Shown here piece by piece: positions 49,177 to 54,299 of a DNA stretch of 54,299 nt. This DNA is from DASZMJ01 sp035551935 (GTDB lineage: Bacteria > Planctomycetota > Planctomycetia > Isosphaerales > Isosphaeraceae). Each line of letters starts with the position of its first letter. Position 1 is the stretch's first letter. Location of the stretch: positions 1 through 54,299 of the forward strand of contig DASZMJ010000311.1 in NCBI GenBank assembly GCA_035551935.1, read 5' to 3'. The position numbers and the translations under genes are program-made. The notes under the pieces are model-generated. The model made no database searches. It had not been told where the DNA came from and saw only the letters and a list, made by a program, of their open reading frames with translations.

Positions 49177-50078
49177 CCCGGATCGCATTGCAGCGCACGC
49201 CGTACTACTCCGACGCGCCCTACCCGACCTGCCCGCTCTGCGACGGGCACGTCACCGAGGGGGAGCCCTGCGCCGTCTGCTACGCGCCGTATGAGCTGAT
49301 CCTCTCCGCCACGCTGCGCGGCCAGCCGCCGCGGTTCGTCGGCGTGCTCGGGCCCAGCGGCGTCGGCAAGACGGTCTATCTCGGCCTGCTCCTGGAGCTC
49401 CTGGCGCGCGGCGTCGGCGGCCTCCGCGGCCTGCCCGTCGGCCCCGGCTCGCTGGCCGTCCAGCGCGACCTGGTCCTGTCGCTGGAACGCCAGCGGTTCC
49501 CCGAGAAGACGCCGAACGAGGCCGACCGCTGGCAGTGGGTCTGCTGCGAGGTGACGCCGCTGACCGACGCCAAGCGGCCGCCGACCTTCGACCTGATCGC
49601 CCCCGACGTCGCCGGCGAGGCGGTGATGGCCGAGCTCGAGCGGCCCCGCTCCAACGCCACGGTCCGCGCCCTGATCGGCCGTTGCGCCGGCCTGGTCGTC
49701 CTGGCCGACGTCGTCCGGGTCATCGCCGACGGCCAGGGGCAGGAGCTCTTCGCGATGCAGCTGGTCAGCTACCTCGCGGCCCTGCACGGCGCGGGGGGCC
49801 GTCGCAAGGTCGAGGTGCCCGTGGCGGTCGTCTTCACCAAGTCGGACCTCTGCGAGGAGCCGATCGACGACCCCGACGCCTTCGCCCGCGCCAACGCGCC
49901 GGGCCTCTGGAACCTCTGCCAGGCGCGGCTGGAGCACCACCGCTTCTTCCGCGCCCGCGCCGCCGGCTCGACGGCCATCCTCGCCGACGCCGACGGCGGC
50001 GAGCGGCTCGTCCCCCTGCGCATCGAGCCCGAGGGGATCGTCGAGCCGATCGCCTGGCTGCTGTCCCTCTTCCGCTGA
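49173..50078 (+). CDS. Zinc-ribbon P-loop GTPase (double-GTPase/TRAFAC-like)
   Basis: 301 aa (ATGA overlap with the SUMF1 gene). N-terminal zinc ribbon with Cys20, Cys23, Cys33 and Cys36 (CPLCDGHVTEGEPCAVC), then Walker A 'GVLGPSGVGKTVYLGLLLEL' (residues about 57-76), a DxxG-like switch II in TFDLIAPDVAGEAVM (Asp145-Gly148) and the guanine-specificity motif TKSD (222-225) in 'VAVVFTKSDLCEEPIDDPDA'. This combination resembles the 'double-GTPase'-type proteins described in NTP-dependent bacterial conflict systems, which are encoded beside GAP1-domain partners, exactly the case here. The partner gene follows 22 bp later. Nucleotide specificity is read from TKSD; the biological trigger is unknown. 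No membrane segment. Confidence 0.82.
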   Translation: MTRIALQRTPYYSDAPYPTCPLCDGHVTEGEPCAVCYAPYELILSATLRGQPPRFVGVLGPSGVGKTVYLGLLLELLARGVGGLRGLPVGPGSLAVQRDLVLSLERQRFPEKTPNEADRWQWVCCEVTPLTDAKRPPTFDLIAPDVAGEAVMAELERPRSNATVRALIGRCAGLVVLADVVRVIADGQGQELFAMQLVSYLAALHGAGGRRKVEVPVAVVFTKSDLCEEPIDDPDAFARANAPGLWNLCQARLEHHRFFRARAAGSTAILADADGGERLVPLRIEPEGIVEPIAWLLSLFR

Positions 50079-50100
50079 CCCCGGACCGCGGCCAACTGCC

Positions 50101-50796
50101 ATGCACGCCGACCAGGCCGTCTTCACCTCGTTGTCGCGGCGCGGGCGGTCGGGCTACCACGTCGTCGCGCGGTCGCCGGGCGTGACCGAGGCGGAGGCGT
50201 CGGCGCTGGCGTCGTGGTCGCCGTCGCACGGGTCGTTGATCGTCGACGTCGAGAACGCCGTCAGCGTCAACTTCCACCCGCTGCCCGGGGGCCGTTACGC
50301 GTTGTCGCGCACCTGCGAAGGCCCGCCCGAGTACAGCGGCCGGGGCGGCCGGCAGCTCTACACGCACGCCCTGGTCCTCGACGAGGCGGCCCTCCGCGCC
50401 GCCTCGTGCCAGGCCGTCGCGATCTATCGCGCCGCGATGGCGCTGGGGGCCTTCGTGTACCGCGCCGACCCCCCTGCCCTGCTCGACCCCCTCGAGCTGC
50501 CGAGGTCCTTCGCGCGGCCCGCGACGGCCGCCTGGGACCGGCGCGCGGCGGCCCTCGGCCTCCCCCCGCTCGACGCCCTCCGCGACGACCTGATCGGCGG
50601 CCGGAGCCTCCGGCCCGGCCACGACGGCGACCGCCTCGCGTTCGTCGAGTGCCTGCTCGGCCCGCTCGCGCCGGACGAGTCGCTCGCCGTGAGCTTCGCG
50701 ACCAGCCTCCTCCCCTCCGCGGCGCGGCCGTGCCGGCTGGCGGTCGTGGGGGACGCCGTGGCCGGCGATCAGCCCCGGGCGACGAGGTCGCGGTAG
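50101..50796 (+). CDS. GAP1-N-like GTPase-associated protein, apparently truncated
   Basis: 231 aa. The start 'MHADQAVFTSLSRRGRSGYH' with VVARSPGVTEAEASALASWS matches my memory of the GTPase-associated protein 1 N-terminal (GAP1-N) domain: QAxFTSxxRG--GYxLVARSPGI---D---L. Then 'HPLPGGRYALSRTCEGPPEY' and 'RGGRQLYTHALVLDEAALRA' (GGR-xY-H-LVL) follow. Family proteins are usually much longer, with further GAP1 domains; here the frame ends at 50796, after overlapping the convergent glycosyltransferase gene by 28 bp, and the last residues (VAGDQPRATRSR) look like read-through. It is probably 3' truncated. Role inferred: regulator of the adjacent GTPase. Confidence 0.72.
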   Translation: MHADQAVFTSLSRRGRSGYHVVARSPGVTEAEASALASWSPSHGSLIVDVENAVSVNFHPLPGGRYALSRTCEGPPEYSGRGGRQLYTHALVLDEAALRAASCQAVAIYRAAMALGAFVYRADPPALLDPLELPRSFARPATAAWDRRAAALGLPPLDALRDDLIGGRSLRPGHDGDRLAFVECLLGPLAPDESLAVSFATSLLPSAARPCRLAVVGDAVAGDQPRATRSR

Positions 50797-51902
50797 AGCG
50801 CGGCGGTCTGCTCGGCGGCGCGGCGCCAGGAGAAGTCCGAGGCGCGGGCGCGGGCGCGTCGGGAGAGCTCGGCGCGATGGGACGGGTCGTCGGCGACGCG
50901 GCGGAGCAGGGCGGGCAGCTCGTCGAGCTCGAACGTCTCGCCGCCGCCGCCGAGGACCTCGGGCAGGCTCGTGGCGCGGGCGGCCAGGGTCGGGCAGCCG
51001 ACGGCCATCGCCTCGCAGAGCTGGAGGCCGAACCCCTCGTACTCGCTCGGGTACGCGAAGCAGAGCGCCCCGGCGTACAGCGCCGGCAGGTCCTCGTCCT
51101 CGACCCAGCCGAGCAGGTGCAGGCGGTCGGCGACCCCGAGGCCCTCGGCCAGCTCGACCAACGCCGCGCGCTCGTCGTCGCGGCCCCCGGCCAGGACCAG
51201 CTCGACGCCCGCCAGGCCGGCCGCGGCGAAGGCGCGGACGAGCCCGGGGATCCGCTTCCGCTCGTCCCAGCCGCCGACGTAGAACACGTAAGGTGCCGCC
51301 AATGCGTGCCGCCCCCGCGCCCGCGCCAGGTCCCCGGCCGTCACCGGCGCCAGGAACCGCGGGTCGGCGGCCTCGGCGATGACGACGACCTTCGCGGCGG
51401 GGATGCCGAGATGTTCGACGATGTCTGTTTTCGCATGCTCACTGACCGTGATGATCTTGTGTGCCCGGACCCGCGACGACCACTCCGCCAGCCGCGACCG
51501 GGCCGCCGCGCGGCCCCAGTGCTCGCGCCACGACCGGCGCCGGCCGTGGTACAGCGGCCCGATCGCGTCGTGCAACGTCAGCACCCGCGGGCACGGGCTC
51601 GACCACGGCAGGCCGAAGTTGTACGGCGAGTGCAGCAGGGCGACGCCGTCCTCGGCGCACGCCCCGGGCAGCCAGCGGTGCTCCCAACGGAGCAGCCGCA
51701 TCGGCGGCGCCTGCCGCACCGCGAAGGACCCCGCCGGCAAGCGCGCCAGGTGCCCCTCGTGGATCGGCCGGTCCGTGTACAGGACCGGCTCGACCCCCTG
51801 CCCCGGCAGCTCGGCCAGCAGGTTGACCGTGTAGCGGTTCCAGCCCCGCAAGGAGGGCGACTGGAGGAGCCGTGCGTTGATGCCGACACGAATCGGATTC
51901 AT
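50769..51902 (-). CDS. GT4-type glycosyltransferase
   Basis: 377 aa, ATG 51902. 'MNPIRVGINARLLQSPSLRG' then WNRYTVNLLAELP is the N-terminal pattern of mannosyltransferase-like GT4 enzymes; next 'VALLHSPYNFGLPWSSPCPR' with VLTLHDAIGPLYH and 'KIITVSEHAKTDIVEHLGIP'. The donor domain reads 'PYVFYVGGWDERKRIPGLVR' (GG-DERK) and 'FAYPSEYEGFGLQLCEAMAV' (EGFGLxxxEAM). It is isolated from the EPS operon, convergent with the GAP1-N gene (28-bp overlap of the 3' ends) and upstream of the par operon on the same strand. A short AT-rich patch lies at about 51418-51462. Sugar unknown. Confidence 0.88.
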   Translation of the reverse strand: MNPIRVGINARLLQSPSLRGWNRYTVNLLAELPGQGVEPVLYTDRPIHEGHLARLPAGSFAVRQAPPMRLLRWEHRWLPGACAEDGVALLHSPYNFGLPWSSPCPRVLTLHDAIGPLYHGRRRSWREHWGRAAARSRLAEWSSRVRAHKIITVSEHAKTDIVEHLGIPAAKVVVIAEAADPRFLAPVTAGDLARARGRHALAAPYVFYVGGWDERKRIPGLVRAFAAAGLAGVELVLAGGRDDERAALVELAEGLGVADRLHLLGWVEDEDLPALYAGALCFAYPSEYEGFGLQLCEAMAVGCPTLAARATSLPEVLGGGGETFELDELPALLRRVADDPSHRAELSRRARARASDFSWRRAAEQTAALYRDLVARG

Positions 51903-51946
51903 AAAGTTTCAATAGAACACGCGTGATGCGTCCGCGGCCATGATAA

Positions 51947-51960
51947 CCGCGGCGCCGCGG
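51947..51960. other. 14-bp palindrome between parB and a glycosyltransferase gene
   Basis: CCGCGGCGCCGCGG is a perfect palindrome in the 67-bp gap between the parB stop (51970) and the glycosyltransferase start (51902). It may form the stem that ends the par message; there is no T-run, and G/C palindromes are easily found at this composition. Confidence 0.25.
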
Positions 51961-51969
51961 CGGCTCAAG

Positions 51970-52878
51970 TCAGGCGGCCCGCTCGTCGGCCCGGTCGCGT
52001 TGCTGGAGGACCTTGAGCGCCTTGCGCAAGGCCTGGGCCGCCGTCGTCGGCGAGGGCCGCTTCCAGCGCACGGTCACGGTGACGCCGTCGCCCAGGTCGA
52101 CCTCGACCGGCTCGGGCCGTTGGGGCGGGGACGGCCGCCCGGCGCGGACGGCGCGGACGAGCTCGGCGGCCTCGGCGCGGTTCAGGGCGCGGTCGACGAC
52201 CTCGGCCGCGACGGCCGCCTGGTCGCCGGCCTCGGGGAGCTTCGACACCTCGTAGGCGACCGACGCGGGCAAGGCCCCCTGCTCCACCTTCTCTCGCACC
52301 GTCGCGGGCAGGTCGAGCAGCGCCAGCGCCCGCACCACGCTGGCCTGGCCGACGTGCAGCTCGTCGGCGAGCCGGCGGCTCGACCAGCCCCGCGCCTCCA
52401 TCAAGCGGCGATAGGCCCGCGCCTGCTCGACCGGGCGGAGGTCCTCGCGCAAGGCGTTCTCGACCAGTTGCAGCGCCAGCAGCTCGTCGGGGTCGTCGGC
52501 CCGCTCGACGATGACGCAGCTCAACGTCTCGAGGCCGGCGACCTTGGCCGCGCGCCAGCGGCGCTCGCCGACGACGATGATATACGCCCCCCTGCCCTCG
52601 TCCCAGCGGACCCGGACCGGCTGGAGCTGGCCCCGCGCCCTGAGCGAGTCGGCCAGTCGGCCGAGCGCCTCCGGGTCGAACTCCTCGCGCGGCTGCGACG
52701 GGTCGCGCTCGATCATCCCGAGCGGGATGTGGGCCGCGTCGCGGGCCTTGGTCACGCCTCGCCAACGCGCCGGCGCGGCGCCGGCCGTGGGGGTGATTCG
52801 CGGGGAATCGCCGGCCCCCATGCTCTCGTCGATGTGCGCGCCGGCGACGCGGATCAGGTCGTCCATCTTGCCCATCAC
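51970..52878 (-). CDS. parB: ParB-family partition protein
   Basis: 302 aa. GTG 52878 overlaps the parA stop (GTGA); ATG 52875 is the alternative. ParB/Spo0J order: an N-terminal ParA-contacting tail; the CTP-binding ParB/Srx domain with 'IPLGMIERDPSQPREEFDPE' and the nucleotide motif 'VVGERRWRAAKVAGL' (GERRWRA, residues about 104-110), 'LALQLVENALREDLRPVEQA' (140-152); a helix-turn-helix 'SSRRLADELHVGQASVVRAL' (166-185); and a C-terminal region (GDGVTVTVRWKRPSPTTAAQ) that would dimerise. It loads onto parS, slides as a clamp and stimulates ParA for plasmid segregation. A degenerate parS-like palindrome lies within its own 5' end (52792-52812). Confidence 0.93.
   Translation of the reverse strand: MMGKMDDLIRVAGAHIDESMGAGDSPRITPTAGAAPARWRGVTKARDAAHIPLGMIERDPSQPREEFDPEALGRLADSLRARGQLQPVRVRWDEGRGAYIIVVGERRWRAAKVAGLETLSCVIVERADDPDELLALQLVENALREDLRPVEQARAYRRLMEARGWSSRRLADELHVGQASVVRALALLDLPATVREKVEQGALPASVAYEVSKLPEAGDQAAVAAEVVDRALNRAEAAELVRAVRAGRPSPPQRPEPVEVDLGDGVTVTVRWKRPSPTTAAQALRKALKVLQQRDRADERAA
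52792..52812. promoter_or_regulatory. Degenerate parS-like site inside parB
   Basis: GGTGATTCGCGGGGAATCGC (plus C) is a variant of the two palindromes upstream of parA, with GATTC/GAATC arms kept and the centre changed. It lies in the 5' part of parB, coding for GDSPRITP. Internal weak parS copies near par genes are common; ParB binding here is inferred from similarity only. Confidence 0.45.
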
Positions 52879-53735
52879 GCGGCCTCCTTGTCCGTGCCGG
52901 CCCCGGCCGCGTCGAGCCGCGCCCGCAGCTCGTCGGCCAGGGCCTTCATCGCCTTGGCGGCGGCGCCCTTCGGCTTGTAGGCGGCGATCGGCAGCCGCCG
53001 CGCGATCGCCTCGACGAAGTCGACCGACTCGGGCACGGTGGCCGCGAAGACCGCCGGCCCGTAGAGCTCGCGGAGCCGCGCCTCGTAGACCTTGTGCACC
53101 GCCCGCCGCGCCGCCAGCATCGTGACGATGTAGCCGAGCAGCCGCAAGGCCGGGTTCGGCCCGGCCTGCACCCGCTCGATCGACTCGCGAACGTCGGCGA
53201 TCCCCTGCGCGCCGAAGTCTTCCGGCTGGAGCGGGACGGCCAATGCGTCGCTGGCGACCAATGCCGCCCAGCTACAGAGGTGGAGGTTCGGCGGCACGTC
53301 GATCAACACGAGGTCGTACCGATCGCGGGCGTCGGCGAGGAACTCGCGGAGCGCGACCTGCGACGGCCAGGCGGCCTCGTGCGGCATCGGCACGTTCGAG
53401 CGGGCCGCGTGTCGGGAGCCGGGGACGAGGTCGACGCCGGCGATGCCGCTGGGGCGGATGACCTGGTCCGGGAACGGCTCGAGGCCGGCCAGGACGGCGG
53501 CGATCGTGGCATCCGGGTCGAGCTGCCGGGTCGCCGCAGGGCCGAGGAACCCCTGCGTCAACGAGCTCTGCGGGTCGCAGTCCACCAGCAACACGCGGCG
53601 GCCGGCCGCGGCCAGGACGCTCGACAGGTGGTAGCACGTCGAGGTCTTGCCGACGCCGCCTTTCTGATTGAGCAACGTCACGACGGCCAACGCTCGGCCC
53701 TCCCTTCGGGGTGGTCGTTCTCTCCCGGTCTTCAT
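52875..53735 (-). CDS. parA: ParA-family partition ATPase
   Basis: 286 aa from ATG 53735. An ATG at 53780 is in frame but lies inside a parS-like palindrome (its ATGAATCACC codons are part of the repeat), so it is rejected. Deviant Walker A 'VVTLLNQKGGVGKTSTCYHL' (residues about 18-37; KGGVGKTS with the signature first lysine), A' 'RRVLLVDCDPQSSLTQGFLG', Walker B region 'RYDLVLIDVPPNLHLCSWAA' and 'ALAVPLQPEDFGAQGIADVR'. The short N terminus without an extra helix-turn-helix indicates a type Ib-like or chromosomal-type ParA, in which ParB is likely to be the repressor. Its stop overlaps parB. Provides active segregation of the replicon. Confidence 0.93.
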   Translation of the reverse strand: MKTGRERPPRREGRALAVVTLLNQKGGVGKTSTCYHLSSVLAAAGRRVLLVDCDPQSSLTQGFLGPAATRQLDPDATIAAVLAGLEPFPDQVIRPSGIAGVDLVPGSRHAARSNVPMPHEAAWPSQVALREFLADARDRYDLVLIDVPPNLHLCSWAALVASDALAVPLQPEDFGAQGIADVRESIERVQAGPNPALRLLGYIVTMLAARRAVHKVYEARLRELYGPAVFAATVPESVDFVEAIARRLPIAAYKPKGAAAKAMKALADELRARLDAAGAGTDKEAA

Positions 53736-53770
53736 CGGCCGCCGGGGCGCCGGCCCGTGAACGGCGGCGG

Positions 53771-53849
53771 GGTGATTCACGGTGAATCGCCCCCCGAGGC
53801 CGGACGCGCCGGGCAGGGGTCCGCGGGGGGTGATTCACGGTGAATCGCC
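53771..53849. promoter_or_regulatory. Two identical parS-like centromere sites upstream of parA
   Basis: GGTGATTCACGGTGAATCGC (plus C) occurs exactly twice, at 53771-53791 and 53829-53849, 58 bp apart and embedded in G and C runs. The arms GATTCAC/GTGAATC are palindromic about one central base and resemble the GTTTCAC/GTGAAAC arms of the bacterial parS consensus. Lying 36-114 bp upstream of parA, they fit both a centromere and an operator for autoregulation. No -35/-10 pair is clear for the par operon. Confidence 0.75.
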
Positions 53850-53904
53850 CCCCGCCTCGGCCGCTCGACGGGGCTCGAGAAACGCCGGCCTCGTGAACCA
53901 AAGT

Positions 53905-54299
53905 GGCCGGTGGGTTCGTTCGGCGCGGCGCGGGGACGGGCCCCGGAGCACGGCCGCGCGGTGGCTTCGTTTCGACGCCGACCGGCCGGGATTGGATTCG
54001 TTTTGGCGGCGACGGGGCGGGGATTGGGTTCGTTTTCGACGGCGACGTCCCCGGGTTGGGTTCGTTCGGCGCCGAACCGGTTTCCTGGCACGGCTTGCCC
54101 GGCTCGCCCAGTGCCCCGTTCGGTTCGTTCCGCGCCGGGGCGTCGAGGCGGCGGGGACGCCCCAGGTCCCCCAGTGCCCCGTTCGGTTCGTTCCGCGCCG
54201 GGGCCGACGCGCGCCCCTCGGGTCGTCCCGGACCCTGGCCCCCGACCCCCAGCCCCTCCACTCGAAGTGGGTTCGTTTCGCGCCGAGGCGCCACCGGAA
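53905..54299. repeat. Intergenic repeat field B (TTCGTT-core repeats)
   Basis: The same kind of degenerate repeats as at 27121-27560. The exact 19-mer TTCGGTTCGTTCCGCGCCG is at 54119-54137 and 54182-54200. Related forms are GGGTTCGTTCGGCGCGGCG (about 53913-53931), GGCTTCGTTTCGACGCC, GGATTCGTTTTGGCGGCG (53994-54011), GGGTTCGTTTTCGACGGCG (about 54026) and GGGTTCGTTTCGCGCC near the window end. Field A follows rep and field B lies upstream of parA, so both plasmid-maintenance modules are flanked. No gene is credible here: open frames rich in NEPN/KTNPI are artefacts of the repeats. Confidence 0.7.

Noticed and set aside
53736..53780. Upstream ATG (53780) as parA start
   Set aside because: The codon lies within one of two identical parS-like palindromes, and the extra residues (MNHPAAVHGPAPRRP) are not ParA-like. 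ATG 53735 is preferred.
1..54299. tRNA, rRNA or known riboswitch
   Set aside because: No cloverleaf, conserved rRNA segment or recognisable riboswitch core was noticed on reading. This is a visual judgement and a covariance-model scan could overturn it.

Overview
This 54.3 kb window is very GC-rich (I estimate about 70%) with strong G/C third-position bias, and its gene content points to a planctomycete, most likely of the Isosphaeraceae type: an exosortase locus, a SUMF1-domain protein, a secreted beta-helix protein with an N-terminal 'ERLEARELMA'-like planctomycete export motif, double FHA and large TPR proteins. It looks like an extrachromosomal replicon, possibly an entire plasmid. It carries a RepA/RPA-type initiator (25454-26965) behind an array of 21-bp iterons (24811-25326), and a parAB operon (51970-53735) with three parS-like palindromes. 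No rRNA, tRNA, CRISPR array, ribosomal protein gene or complete transposase was seen. Closure of the two window ends cannot be proven from the sequence.

Layout. 1-406: fragment of an unknown protein, then a near-consensus promoter overlapped by a palindrome. 406-2064: acyltransferase-3 membrane protein with an ankyrin insertion. 2362-4988: two toxin-antitoxin-like modules back to back (RHH + HicB-like + PemK/MazF-like; XRE + DUF6036-type nucleotidyltransferase). 5061-6185: membrane-anchored HEAT-repeat protein. 6188-18711 (minus strand): a long, tightly packed exopolysaccharide operon (EpsI-like protein, Wzz/BY-kinase, exosortase, CDP-paratose-2-epimerase-like SDR, four GT4 glycosyltransferases, a methyltransferase and a flippase). 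It is divergent from a 1484-aa TPR protein and a double-FHA protein (19007-24778). 24811-28119: iteron origin, rep, a MITE-like element and an intergenic repeat field. 28120-39864: second flippase, clan-A-type glycoside hydrolase, and two paralogous beta-helix surface proteins in convergent orientation, one ending in a phage-tail-fibre-like domain. 40248-46453: an overlapping chemosensory-type operon (small helical protein, CheW, MCP, CheA-REC hybrid, REC-DUF4388-REC). 46608-50796: coiled-coil proteins, SUMF1, a zinc-ribbon GTPase and a GAP1-N-like protein. 50769-51902: another GT4 glycosyltransferase. 51970-53849: parB, parA and parS-like sites. 53905-54299: a second copy of the intergenic repeat field.

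How the parts could work together (inference). The replicon combines its own replication and segregation, post-segregational stabilisation by two TA-like modules, and a cell-surface programme: polysaccharide synthesis and export, exosortase processing, and large surface beta-helix proteins. The most unusual part is the signalling block at 40248-50796. A CheA/CheW/MCP core with no CheR, CheB, stand-alone CheY, flagellar or pilus genes is followed on the same strand by a SUMF1, GTPase and GAP1-N gene set of the kind known from NTP-dependent conflict systems. I regard it as the best candidate for an undescribed system here.

Functions are assigned by reading motifs only. Starts were chosen from stop/start overlaps (ATGA, GTGA, TTGA), visible ribosome binding sites and promoter positions.
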